NCBI GenBank assembly: GCA_016722655.1 | Contig: JADKIR010000004.1 | Coordinates: 806,001 to 870,000 of the forward strand | Length of the DNA: 64,000 nucleotides | Direction: 5' to 3' | Source of the DNA: Cytophagaceae bacterium | GTDB lineage: Bacteria > Bacteroidota > Bacteroidia > Cytophagales > Spirosomataceae | Shown here: piece by piece, positions 1 to 8,686 of the stretch | Numbering within the stretch: position 1 is the stretch's first letter | Layout: each line of letters begins with the position of its first letter | Program-made: the position numbers and the translations under genes | Notes under the pieces: model-generated | What the model was told of the DNA's origin: nothing | Databases searched by the model: none | Seen by the model: the letters and a program-made list of their open reading frames with translations, nothing else

Positions 1-1
1 T

Positions 2-619
2 AAGACCAATGGCATATTTAATAAAGATTGTGACACCGAAGCTGAGAGGGTAATCAGGTCACTTGGCAATTGGGATCCAGCAATTGATACCGAAAGCCAG
101 CCTTTTGATTCCAGAGTTGCTGTAGAAATCCCCTTTGGTGTTGAACCAGCTCCTGAAATAACAAATGAAAGACAAAACCAGGCTTTTTTAGCACCTCCGC
201 CACCACCTGCTGAAGGAACTGGTAGCGAAATACCAGCCCCAATGCTTGTTGAAACCCCCGTTATGGAAAGCAAAATTTTAAAAATTCAGGTATCAGATGA
301 TGTTTTCGAAAAAAATCCTGACAAAAAAGCCACATTTATCGACGATGATAGTGAGCTACTTAGATTTTTACAAAAAGAGATGATTTTTTCTGTAGCTGCT
401 TCAAATGCCAATATCAATGAAATGGTAGAAATAAAAGCTATGGCCGAAAAAGATGGAAATATTAGAATCCTGGAGATTGTTAAAGATCCGGGCTTTGGCT
501 GTGGTGAGAACGCAATAAAAGCTGTTGAAAGTTTGCCCGGATTTATTCCGGCAATGAAAAACAGGAAATTTGTGGATTCAATTATACAGATTTCTGTTCC
601 TTGCAAAAAATTTGAGTAA
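2..619 (+). CDS. TonB C-terminal-domain protein, 3' part (tandem TonB_C copies)
   Basis: The reading frame is open from base 2, so the gene starts upstream of the window and about 205 C-terminal residues are seen. Two stretches look like the energy-transducing TonB C-terminal domain of Bacteroidota. The first has 'DCDTEAERVIRSLGNWDPAI' followed by a beta strand 'VAVEIPFG'; the second has 'GCGENAIKAVESLPGFIPAM' and ends 'IIQISVPCKKFE'. A proline-rich linker (APPPPPAEGTG) separates them. TonB links the inner-membrane ExbBD motor to outer-membrane receptors; many Bacteroidota also carry TonB_C domains in proteins of unknown role, so the partner is not known. An internal ATG at 242 would give only the second domain, but the open frame upstream argues against that start. 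Confidence 0.75.
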   Translation, partial: KTNGIFNKDCDTEAERVIRSLGNWDPAIDTESQPFDSRVAVEIPFGVEPAPEITNERQNQAFLAPPPPPAEGTGSEIPAPMLVETPVMESKILKIQVSDDVFEKNPDKKATFIDDDSELLRFLQKEMIFSVAASNANINEMVEIKAMAEKDGNIRILEIVKDPGFGCGENAIKAVESLPGFIPAMKNRKFVDSIIQISVPCKKFE

Positions 620-864
620 GTACAGATTGAAAATTCAAATTCTTATCTCAAAATTAGTTATTATTAGCTGTAATTTTTTAGGACGTTTTAAATTTTATCA
701 CGGGATTAATATTTATTTAATTGGGGGATTATTCTAAAACAAAATATCGTTTAAAGGCATTTTTATACATGAAAAAATCATATTTTGAAACTTACTCTTT
801 CCCTTTTATATTTTTTTCCCTCGGTAAAATACCTAAATTTGATTCAAAATAATTTTCTCATTTT

Positions 865-2256
865 ATGAAAGATTTCATCGCTTCAAACAAACAAAGATAC
901 CTTAACGAACTTTTCGATTTCTTAAGAATACCCTCAGTTAGTGCCGATTCAAAGCACAAAGACGACATGCTCACCGCAGCCGAATATATTAAAGGAAAAT
1001 TGCTTGAAGCAGGGCTCGACCATGCTGAAATTTGCCCAACTGACGGTCATCCGATTGTTTATGCAGAAAAAATAATTGACCCTTCTCTTCCCACAATCCT
1101 TACTTACGGTCACTATGATGTGCAACCGGCTGATCCGGTAGAGCTTTGGAATACACCGCCATTTGAGCCTACCATAAAAATCACACCTGTTCACCCTGAT
1201 GGTGCCATTTTCGCCCGTGGATCATGTGATGACAAAGGTCAAATATACATGCATGTAAAAGCCATAGAAGCTATGAACTTGCATGAAGGTCTTCCATGTA
1301 ATGTAAAAATAATGTTTGAAGGGGAGGAAGAAGTTGGCTCTGAAAACCTGGGGACTTTTGTAAAAAATAATAAAGAAAAACTAAAAGCCGATTTAATTCT
1401 GATTTCAGATACTTCTATCATAGCCAATGACATACCTTCGGTTGAAACCGGCCTGAGAGGACTTGCGTACATGGAAGTTGAAGTCACTGCTGCCAACAGA
1501 GACCTTCATTCAGGAGTTTATGGCGGAGCAGTTGCCAATCCTATCAATGTTTTGGCCCAGATGATAGCCTCCATGCATGACGAAAACGGTAAAATCACTG
1601 TTGAGGGTTTTTATGATAAAGTAGTAGAACTGACAACCGAAGAAAGAGATGCACTTGAATCTGCTCCGTTTGATCTGGAGGCTTACAAAAAAGACCTTGA
1701 AATCGACGAAGTAACCGGAGAAAAAGGCTATACAACCCGTGAGCGGGCATCCATACGTCCGACATTGGATGTAAACGGAATATGGGGAGGATATACAGGT
1801 GAAGGATCAAAGACTGTGTTACCTTCAAAAGCATTTGCCAAAATATCTATGAGATTGGTACCAGATCAGGATTGGGAAGAAATTTCTGAGCTCTTTACCA
1901 AACATTTTAATAAAATAGCTTCTCCAACGGTAAAAGTAAAGGTAAAAAAACATCACGGAGGTCAACCTTATGTTACTCCTACAGATTCTATCGGGTACAA
2001 AGCTGCATATTTAGCACTTGAAGAAGGTTTTGGTAAAACACCGGTTCCAACACGTGGAGGAGGAAGTATCCCAATTGTGGCACTATTTGAGCAAGAATTG
2101 GGGTTAAAGTCAATCCTTTTTGGTTTTGGTCTGGACTCTGATGCACTACATTCGCCAAATGAACACTACGGTGTTTTTAATTTTATGAAAGGTATTGAGA
2201 CCATTCCGTTGTTTTATAAGTACTATTCTCAGTTGTTAAATGAGCAAAAATCTTAA
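865..2256 (+). CDS. M20 family dipeptidase (zinc peptidase)
   Basis: 463-residue cytosolic metallopeptidase of the M20/M25/M40 family (carnosinase/CPG2-like), expected to cleave dipeptides. Metal and catalytic motifs are visible: YGHYDVQP (His83, with Asp85), a bridging Asp in SCDDKGQ (about 122), EGEEEVGS (Glu155 general base, Glu156 ligand), and DALHSPNEH near the C-terminus for the last His ligand. The dimerisation lid lies between them, beginning around 'NRDLHSGVYGG'. Length is normal for the family. There is no signal peptide. The 3' end overlaps murQ by 17 bases, suggesting cotranscription with cell-wall recycling, so muropeptide-derived dipeptides could be a substrate; that is inference. 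Confidence 0.9.
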   Translation: MKDFIASNKQRYLNELFDFLRIPSVSADSKHKDDMLTAAEYIKGKLLEAGLDHAEICPTDGHPIVYAEKIIDPSLPTILTYGHYDVQPADPVELWNTPPFEPTIKITPVHPDGAIFARGSCDDKGQIYMHVKAIEAMNLHEGLPCNVKIMFEGEEEVGSENLGTFVKNNKEKLKADLILISDTSIIANDIPSVETGLRGLAYMEVEVTAANRDLHSGVYGGAVANPINVLAQMIASMHDENGKITVEGFYDKVVELTTEERDALESAPFDLEAYKKDLEIDEVTGEKGYTTRERASIRPTLDVNGIWGGYTGEGSKTVLPSKAFAKISMRLVPDQDWEEISELFTKHFNKIASPTVKVKVKKHHGGQPYVTPTDSIGYKAAYLALEEGFGKTPVPTRGGGSIPIVALFEQELGLKSILFGFGLDSDALHSPNEHYGVFNFMKGIETIPLFYKYYSQLLNEQKS

Positions 2257-3076
2257 TTTGGAGGGGCTTTCAACCGAGGCCCCTTCCAATCATAATAATC
2301 TCGAAAAAAAGAGTCTATCCGAAATACTTCAAGGTATCAATCAGGAAGATAAAACTATTCCTTTTGCTGTGGAAAAAGCTATACCTCAAATTGAGGCTTT
2401 AGTTTCAGAAATAGTAGAAAGAATGAAAAATGGAGGGCGATTATTCTACATTGGTGCGGGTACAAGTGGTCGTCTGGGTATTTTAGATGCATCTGAATGC
2501 CCACCTACTTATGGTGTACCTCCCACTATGGTGGTGGGTATTATCGCCGGCGGAGATTTCGCCATAAGAAATGCTGTCGAAAATGCTGAAGATGATCCGC
2601 AACAAGCCTGGAAAGACCTTTCTGAGTACAATATTGGGCCAAATGACTCTGTAGTAGGTATTGCTGCCTCTGGCCGTACCCCCTATGTTGAAGGTGGTCT
2701 CAATGACGCTAACAAAAACGGACTACTTACTGGATGCATTGTTTGCAATGAAAACAGCCCGGTAGCCACTGAAGCTCAGTATCCTGTCGAAGTAGTTGTA
2801 GGTCCTGAATATGTGACAGGTTCTACCAGAATGAAATCTGGAACAGCCCAAAAATTGGTTTTGAATATGATTTCAACTTCCATCATGATTAAATTGGGAA
2901 AAGTGAAAGGTAATATTATGGTGGACATGCAACTTTCCAATGATAAACTGGTTGAAAGAGGTACCCGAATGATAATGAAAGAAAGCGGTGTAGATTACAA
3001 TACAGCCAAAAATCTACTGCTTAAATATGGTAATGTCCGAAAAGCTTTGGCACAAATTCAACTTTCAGCCACCTGA
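2240..3076 (+). CDS. murQ: N-acetylmuramic acid 6-phosphate etherase
   Basis: 278 residues. MurQ cleaves the lactyl ether of MurNAc-6-phosphate, giving GlcNAc-6-phosphate and D-lactate during peptidoglycan recycling. The SIS-domain sugar-phosphate motif GAGTSGRLGILDASECPPTY is intact, as are the later 'GIAASGRTPYV' and 'GPEYVTGSTRMKSGTAQK' segments typical of MurQ. It is slightly shorter than the usual 300 residues; the missing part corresponds to the C-terminal UBA-like tail. The ATG lies inside the end of the upstream peptidase gene and the stop overlaps the next start as TGATG, so the three genes are probably translationally coupled. Confidence 0.93.
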   Translation: MSKNLNLEGLSTEAPSNHNNLEKKSLSEILQGINQEDKTIPFAVEKAIPQIEALVSEIVERMKNGGRLFYIGAGTSGRLGILDASECPPTYGVPPTMVVGIIAGGDFAIRNAVENAEDDPQQAWKDLSEYNIGPNDSVVGIAASGRTPYVEGGLNDANKNGLLTGCIVCNENSPVATEAQYPVEVVVGPEYVTGSTRMKSGTAQKLVLNMISTSIMIKLGKVKGNIMVDMQLSNDKLVERGTRMIMKESGVDYNTAKNLLLKYGNVRKALAQIQLSAT

Positions 3077-4062
3077 TGAACTGGTTTTCATTAAACTGGT
3101 TTAGTCCTGACACTTTAAGGACTTTTGAGTGGGCAAGGCCTTATTATTTTTGGCTCCTTTTGCTGATCCCCCTATTATTTTTTCTGAAATGGGTCTTCAA
3201 ATCTCACCGTTTACCCAAACTAATATTATCAATTTCCGAAATTTCAATACAGTCGTCAATTTTTGTTTGGATGAGGTATTTGGTTCCGTTGTTTTTTATG
3301 TTAGGTTTGATAAATCTGATATTTGCACTAGCCAGACCACAATTAGAAGACCAAAGCACCGAAAAATATGCAGAAGGGATAGACATAGCCCTGGCAGTTG
3401 ACGTATCGGAGTCTATGCTGGCAAATGACCTTCAGCCAAACCGCCTCGAAGCAGCCAAAAAAATCGCTGTCGATTTTGTAAGTGGCCGATCCAATGACCG
3501 CATTGCATTGGTAGCATTTGCTGGGGAAACTACCACATTAAGTCCTTTAACGACAGATTACGATCAACTCAGGGATGAACTTTCAAAACTAAATACCAAT
3601 CTTGTAAAAACCTCAGGTACTGCCATTGGGCTGGCTTTAGCCTCAAGTATCAACAAACTCAGAGATGTTCCCGGAAAATCAAAAGTGACAATAATTATTA
3701 GTGATGGTGATAATACAACCGGAAGTATTGATCCTGCAATCGCTCTTGAATTGGCCAAAACTTTTGGAATCAGGATCTATACTATAGCTATAGGAAAGGA
3801 TGGTACATCAGAAAAGATTGATGAAAAAACGTTAAAAATGTTGGCAAACAATGGAAATGGACAGTTTTTCAGAGCAACCGACAACCGTACCCTGGGAAGG
3901 ATTTTTGAACAAATAAACACCCTCGAAAAAAGCCGGTTTAAAGATCAGGGAATTAAAAATGTAAGTGATTATTATTATATATATCTCAATTGGGCTATTC
4001 TATTTCTTTTGATTTCATTACTCCTAAAACATACTTTTTTAGGAAATATATTGGAAGATTAA
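3076..4062 (+). CDS. BatA-like von Willebrand factor A membrane protein
   Basis: 328 residues with the Bat/aerotolerance layout: N-terminal membrane segments (about 23-39 and 66-85), a cytoplasm- or periplasm-facing VWA domain (about 95-285) and a C-terminal membrane anchor (about 300-320). The MIDAS motif D-x-S-x-S is present as Asp109-Val-Ser-Glu-Ser113, with 'SDGDNTTG' supplying the later acidic residue. Bat proteins are usually encoded with a MoxR ATPase; none is seen here, and the gene instead follows murQ with a one-codon TGATG overlap. The exact role is unknown; a MIDAS-dependent chaperone or adhesion function is inference. Confidence 0.8.
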   Translation: MNWFSLNWFSPDTLRTFEWARPYYFWLLLLIPLLFFLKWVFKSHRLPKLILSISEISIQSSIFVWMRYLVPLFFMLGLINLIFALARPQLEDQSTEKYAEGIDIALAVDVSESMLANDLQPNRLEAAKKIAVDFVSGRSNDRIALVAFAGETTTLSPLTTDYDQLRDELSKLNTNLVKTSGTAIGLALASSINKLRDVPGKSKVTIIISDGDNTTGSIDPAIALELAKTFGIRIYTIAIGKDGTSEKIDEKTLKMLANNGNGQFFRATDNRTLGRIFEQINTLEKSRFKDQGIKNVSDYYYIYLNWAILFLLISLLLKHTFLGNILED

Positions 4063-4160
4063 TTTTACTTTAATAATATTTTGATAATAATTTTTTACAA
4101 AACGTCAAAATAGTATTGCTTTTTAAAGATTATTAAATTAACAGACCTATTGAATTTTAG

Positions 4161-4168
4161 TAGGTTTG
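4161..4168 (+). promoter_or_regulatory. Putative -7 element TAGGTTTG
   Basis: TAGGTTTG matches the Bacteroidota sigma-A -7 consensus TAnnTTTG and lies 21 bases before the ATG at 4190. No convincing -33 TTG is visible at the usual distance, so this is a moderate call. Confidence 0.45.
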
Positions 4169-4189
4169 CAGTATTCAATCTTCAAAAAT

Positions 4190-6223
4190 ATGAAAAAAAC
4201 TTTATTGCTTTTTTTACCATTTTTTTTCATGATGCTTTCAGAAAATTTTGGGCAAAAACAAATTCTGATCTTTTCTAAAAACGCTAAATGGGCTTATCGC
4301 CATCAATCTATAGAACACGCCAATAATGCAATTAAAAATTATTGCATAAAAAATGGCCTTTATGCCAATGTTTCTGAAGATGCAAACCTTTTTAATGATG
4401 ATACGCTAAAAAAATACTCTGCCTTAGTATTTGTTAGTGCCAATCAGGACATCCTCGATGCCGATCAGGAAGCTGCTTTACAACGCTACATTAGGGCAGG
4501 AGGTGGCTTCGTGGGTATTCACTCCACTTCAGGGGTTGAAAGAAACTGGACTTGGTTTAACCGCATGCTGGGAGCTACTTTCAAGTGGCATCCACCTCAG
4601 CAATCTGGTAATGTAAAAGTGGTTGATAGAAAACATATTTCTACCAGGCACCTTCCCAAGAACTGGGAACGCTGGGACGAATGGTATCTATTCGGCCCAA
4701 TTCAACCATATGTAAATGTATTGATGGTACTGGATTCCACTTCTTTTCAATCGGGTCGTCATCCTCAAAACTACCCCAATGCCTGGTACCATGAGTTTGA
4801 AGGTGGCAGGATATTTTATACAGCCGGTGGGCATAATGAAAAGGATTTTGATGACCCCCGATTTTTAGAACATGTTTTTGGTGGAATTAAATATGCCATG
4901 GGAAAGAAAACCAAACTTGATTATAGTAAAAATTTGAAATTTGAAAAACCTGCAGCCAGGTTAATAACTCTGGATCCCGGACATTTTCATGCTGCATTGG
5001 TTCAAAAAACCTCTCTTCCAGGACTAAATCCAAATGTAAATGTCTATGCCCCTGAGGGTCCTGATTTGAAGCAACATTTGCAAAGAATCGAAGCCTATAA
5101 TAACCGGAAAGATAACCCAACCCACTGGCAGGAAAATGTTTATGCCGGAGATGATTTTTTTGAAAAAATGATTTCTGAGAAAAAAGGTGACATCGTGGTT
5201 ATGGCCGGAAACAATGCCAAAAAGACCGATATGATACTCAAGAGTATTTCTTCAGGTTTAAATGTTTTAGCCGACAAACCCATGTGCATAGATTCAGAAG
5301 GTTTTCTTAAACTCAAAAAAGCATTTGAAATAGCAAAAGAAAAGGAGGTATTGCTTTATGATATTATGACAGAAAGGAGTGAAATCACCACTGTTTTGCA
5401 AAGAGAATTATCTTTTTCTCCCGAAGTTTTTGGTAAAATTCTTCCCGGTAGTCCGGAAAACCCTTCCATCATAAAAGAAAGCGTTCATTATTTTTTCAAA
5501 TATGTGTCCGGAAGCCCGCTCATTCGGCCACAATGGTTTATGGATACCAAACAACAAGGCGAAGGAATTGTGGATGTAACTACTCATCTAGTAGATTTGG
5601 TACAGTGGGCGGCATTTCCTGATACTCCTTTACAACTTACCGATGCCGAATTAATTGCAGCAAAAAGGTGGCCCACTACCATGACTTTGTCTGAATTCTC
5701 AAAAATCACGGGAGCCAATCAATTTCCTGATTTCCTTAAGAATAATCTGAAAAATGACAATTCTCTGGAAGTATTTGCCAATGGTGAGATTGATTTTAAA
5801 CTGAAAGAAATCCATGCAAAAGTCAAAGTTCTATGGAACTACAGTGCAGAAAAAGGTGGTGATACTCATTATTCCATCATGAAAGGCACCCAATCGGACC
5901 TTGAAATAAGACAAGGTGAAAAAGAAGGCTTTGTGCCTCAGCTTTATATCAAAAATGCCAGATGTTCAGAGTCTCAAATAAAAAATACAGTTGATTTTCT
6001 GGCAAAAAAATATTTCGGAGTTTCAGTTCAAAAACAAGGAGAAGAATACAAAATAATAATTCCGGAAAGCTTTCGAACAGGTCATGAGGCTCATTTTGGA
6101 GAGGTTATGGAAAGATTTTTGAAATATTACAAAGTAAATAACCTACCTGACTGGGAAGTGCCAAATATGTTATTAAAATATTCAATTACCACTCAAGCTT
6201 TGGATTTAGCAAAAAAACAATAA
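4190..6223 (+). CDS. ThuA domain / Gfo-Idh-type oxidoreductase fusion, secreted
   Basis: About 677 residues. The ATG at 4190 is preferred over an in-frame TTG at 4166 because it opens directly on a signal peptide (MKKTLLLFLPFFFMMLS...FGQ). The first 240 residues are a ThuA-like domain (class I amidotransferase fold of trehalose-utilisation proteins): see 'GGGFVGIHSTSGVE' and 'NAWYHEFEGGRIFYTAGGHNE'. A Rossmann-like Gfo/Idh/MocA region follows (about 245-480, 'VVMAGNNAKKTDMILKSI', then 'LADKPM', whose lysine sits in the EKP-like position) and then a putative oxidoreductase C-terminal domain. Such fusions occur in Bacteroidota and Planctomycetes sugar loci; substrate is not known. The signal peptide implies periplasmic location. 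An SDR gene follows 20 bases downstream, probably in the same operon. Confidence 0.82.
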   Translation: MKKTLLLFLPFFFMMLSENFGQKQILIFSKNAKWAYRHQSIEHANNAIKNYCIKNGLYANVSEDANLFNDDTLKKYSALVFVSANQDILDADQEAALQRYIRAGGGFVGIHSTSGVERNWTWFNRMLGATFKWHPPQQSGNVKVVDRKHISTRHLPKNWERWDEWYLFGPIQPYVNVLMVLDSTSFQSGRHPQNYPNAWYHEFEGGRIFYTAGGHNEKDFDDPRFLEHVFGGIKYAMGKKTKLDYSKNLKFEKPAARLITLDPGHFHAALVQKTSLPGLNPNVNVYAPEGPDLKQHLQRIEAYNNRKDNPTHWQENVYAGDDFFEKMISEKKGDIVVMAGNNAKKTDMILKSISSGLNVLADKPMCIDSEGFLKLKKAFEIAKEKEVLLYDIMTERSEITTVLQRELSFSPEVFGKILPGSPENPSIIKESVHYFFKYVSGSPLIRPQWFMDTKQQGEGIVDVTTHLVDLVQWAAFPDTPLQLTDAELIAAKRWPTTMTLSEFSKITGANQFPDFLKNNLKNDNSLEVFANGEIDFKLKEIHAKVKVLWNYSAEKGGDTHYSIMKGTQSDLEIRQGEKEGFVPQLYIKNARCSESQIKNTVDFLAKKYFGVSVQKQGEEYKIIIPESFRTGHEAHFGEVMERFLKYYKVNNLPDWEVPNMLLKYSITTQALDLAKKQ

Positions 6224-6243
6224 TTTATTCAATTTAAAATACA

Positions 6244-7002
6244 ATGAACAATCCGTTTTCCCTTGAGGGGAATTTAGCCGTCGTTACAGGTGGCGGAACA
6301 GGCATAGGGCTGGCAATCAGCCAATGTCTCGTTAATGCAGGGGCCAGAGTGGTTATTACCGGCCGTAGAGAAGAAGTTTTAAAAGAAGCGGTATCTATTT
6401 TGGGTATTAATGCTTTTTATCTTGTAAATGACGTCACTGATCTTAGTCAGACTATACAATTGGTGGAAGATATTGAAAGTAAATTTGGCCCGATAAATAC
6501 TTTGGTAAACAATGCCGGTATTAATATGAAAAAACCTTCGGTAGAAGTAACCGATGGAGAGTTCGCCAATATTATACAAACTAACCTTCAGGCTGTATTT
6601 TCTTTGACTCGGGAGGTCGCTAAAAAAATGATTGGACGCCAATCTGGCTCAATAATCAATATTTCATCCATGGCAGGCTATTATGGCATCGACCGTGTGC
6701 CTGCCTATACTGCATCAAAAAGCGGGATCGAAGGACTAACCAAAGCTTTGGCTACTGATTGGGGGAAATTTAACGTTAGAGTCAACGCTGTAGCCCCTGG
6801 TTTTATCGAAACTGCTATGATGAAAACCGCCATGAACTCTGACCCTGACCGCATGAATAAAGCTCTTGGTCGCACTCCTATGGAAAAATTTGGTAAACCA
6901 GAAGATATTGGAAATGCCGTTGTGTTTCTGGCATCTCCGGCTGCTGATTACATTACCGGAGTATCATTAAGAGTCGATGGAGGAAACGCAATCGGTTTTT
7001 AA
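6244..7002 (+). CDS. SDR family oxidoreductase (gluconate 5-dehydrogenase-like)
   Basis: 252 residues, classical short-chain dehydrogenase. The cofactor motif is TGGGTGIG (from Thr15), followed by NNAG, the catalytic Ser in 'NISSMAGYYG' and Tyr-x3-Lys in 'AYTASKSG', and the C-terminal 'GVSLRVDGGNAIGF' typical of gluconate 5-dehydrogenase/KduD-like enzymes. It is therefore likely to oxidise or reduce a sugar or sugar acid with NAD(P). It starts 20 bases after the ThuA fusion gene and ends at a clear terminator at 7065, so the two probably form one transcription unit. Exact substrate cannot be read from sequence. Confidence 0.85.
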   Translation: MNNPFSLEGNLAVVTGGGTGIGLAISQCLVNAGARVVITGRREEVLKEAVSILGINAFYLVNDVTDLSQTIQLVEDIESKFGPINTLVNNAGINMKKPSVEVTDGEFANIIQTNLQAVFSLTREVAKKMIGRQSGSIINISSMAGYYGIDRVPAYTASKSGIEGLTKALATDWGKFNVRVNAVAPGFIETAMMKTAMNSDPDRMNKALGRTPMEKFGKPEDIGNAVVFLASPAADYITGVSLRVDGGNAIGF

Positions 7003-7064
7003 TTTAATTTCCCAAAAAGAAGAAGAAACCAGTTTTTGAAAATTAATTTTATGTAATTAAACAC

Positions 7065-7093
7065 AAACAGGCCTAAATAGCCTGTTTTTTTTA
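7065..7093 (+). terminator. Rho-independent terminator after the SDR gene
   Basis: Perfect 8-bp stem AAACAGGC/GCCTGTTT with a 7-base loop, running into a T tract. It closes the ThuA/SDR unit. Confidence 0.85.
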
Positions 7094-7203
7094 TTTTCCG
7101 ATTCTGATTAGTATCATTTAAAATATCAATAAAAAAGTAAATTTTTGTATTATATTGAAATTGAATTTATAAAACCTTAAAATTTGAATTGATTAAATCT
7201 ATT

Positions 7204-8616
7204 ATGAAAAAACTACTTGCTATTCTATTGGTTTTAGCCGGGTATTCAGTTTTTGCCCAAAACGTAAAAATATATACTACTGCCAACCAAACTGACCAAA
7301 AATTAAGTCTAACCGGAAATGCCAATCTTGTACCTACCGGTCAGCCTGTCGAAACACAGATTTGCATTTTTGTAAATCCAAAAAAATCTTTCCAAACTGT
7401 GGTTGGTATTGGTGGAGCGATAACTGATGCTAGTGCGGAGGTTTTTTACAAATTACCTGCAGAAAAACAAAAAGAAATTTTGAATGCCTATTACGATAAA
7501 AAATCCGGAATAGGATATAACCTAATCAGAACAAATATTAATAGCTGCGATTTCAGCTCTGATTCTTATACCTATGTGCAGGAAGGTGATGCAGCCTTAA
7601 AAACCTGGGATATTTCGCATGACCTAAAATTTAAAGTCCCATTAATTAAAGAAGCATTTAAAAAAGCCGGAGAAACTCCTACGTTCTACGTTAGCCCATG
7701 GAGTCCTCCTGCATTTATGAAAACCAACAATAATATGCTTCGCGGAGGAAAATTGTTGCCGGAATTTGCACAATCCTGGGCCAATTATTATGTAAAATTT
7801 ATCAAAAATTATGAAAAAATAGGTCTTCCTGTTTGGGGAATAACCATTCAAAATGAACCAATGGCCACTCAATCCTGGGAATCTTGCATTTATTCTGCTG
7901 AAGATGAAAGAGATTTTCTAAAAAAATACCTGGGGCCTACGCTTAAGAAGTCTGGTTTGGGAACTAAAAAAATCATTGTGTGGGATCATAACCGTGACCT
8001 GTTGACTCAAAGGGCTTCAACCATACTCGATGACCCTGATGCTGCTCAATATGTTTATGGTGTCGGATTCCATTGGTATGAAAACTGGAGTGGTGGAGAT
8101 CCAATGTTTGAAAACGTAGATAAAGTACAGGAAATGTATCCCGATAAAAAGCTTCTTTTCACTGAAGGTTGTGTGGAAAGATTTAATCCGGCCAATTATC
8201 AGCTTTGGGCCAATGGTGAAAGATATGGAAAATCGCTCATTAATGACTTTAACAATGGTGTTGTAGCCTGGACCGACTGGAATATTCTTTTAGACGAAAA
8301 AGGTGGCCCTAATCATGTTGGAAATTTCTGTTTTGCCCCCATTCATGCCGATCTCAATACCAATGAAATCATTTACACGCCTTCTTACTATGTGATAGGT
8401 CATTTTTCCAAATTCATAAAAAAAGGTGCTCATCGTATAGCCACATCAGCGAGCCGCAGTCAATTGTTAAGCACATCGTTTAAAAATCCCGACGGTCAAT
8501 TAGTAACCATTGTTCTTAATCTCAGTGAGAATGAAGTTCAGTACAAATATTATGTAGGTCAAAAAGCCACTGACATTATGATACCGGCAAAAGCCATTCA
8601 AACTTTGGTTTTTTAA
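7204..8616 (+). CDS. Glycoside hydrolase family 30 enzyme, secreted
   Basis: About 470 residues. The ATG at 7204 opens on a signal peptide (MKKLLAILLVLAGYSVFAQ); an in-frame TTG at 7189 would only add five residues. GH30 hallmarks are present: 'VVGIGGAITDASAEVFYKL' at the start of the (beta/alpha)8 barrel, 'YVSPWSPPAFMKTNN', the acid/base Glu in 'WGITIQNEP', and the nucleophile Glu in 'KLLFTEGCVERF'. The C-terminal beta-sandwich ends in 'AIQTLVF'. GH30 enzymes include glucosylceramidases, beta-1,6-glucanases and xylanases; the layout is closest to the glucosylceramidase/beta-1,6-glucanase subfamilies, but which one is uncertain. Probably periplasmic or exported. Single-gene unit ending in a bidirectional terminator. 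Confidence 0.9.
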   Translation: MKKLLAILLVLAGYSVFAQNVKIYTTANQTDQKLSLTGNANLVPTGQPVETQICIFVNPKKSFQTVVGIGGAITDASAEVFYKLPAEKQKEILNAYYDKKSGIGYNLIRTNINSCDFSSDSYTYVQEGDAALKTWDISHDLKFKVPLIKEAFKKAGETPTFYVSPWSPPAFMKTNNNMLRGGKLLPEFAQSWANYYVKFIKNYEKIGLPVWGITIQNEPMATQSWESCIYSAEDERDFLKKYLGPTLKKSGLGTKKIIVWDHNRDLLTQRASTILDDPDAAQYVYGVGFHWYENWSGGDPMFENVDKVQEMYPDKKLLFTEGCVERFNPANYQLWANGERYGKSLINDFNNGVVAWTDWNILLDEKGGPNHVGNFCFAPIHADLNTNEIIYTPSYYVIGHFSKFIKKGAHRIATSASRSQLLSTSFKNPDGQLVTIVLNLSENEVQYKYYVGQKATDIMIPAKAIQTLVF

Positions 8617-8630
8617 AATAGTTTATATAC

Positions 8631-8666
8631 AAAAAAGGCTTTGAAGATATTTCAAAGCCTTTTTTA
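8631..8666. terminator. Bidirectional terminator between convergent genes
   Basis: A long near-perfect inverted repeat (AAGGCTTTGAA ... TTCAAAGCCTT) with A and T tracts on both sides sits between GH30 (+) and the FAH gene (-), and can stop transcription from both. Confidence 0.85.
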
Positions 8667-8686
8667 TGTACTATAAAGAATCAAAA

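Noticed and set aside
3129..3401. 90-codon plus-strand frame inside the VWA gene
   Set aside because: Overlaps the BatA-like frame, which shows the MIDAS motif and membrane segments.
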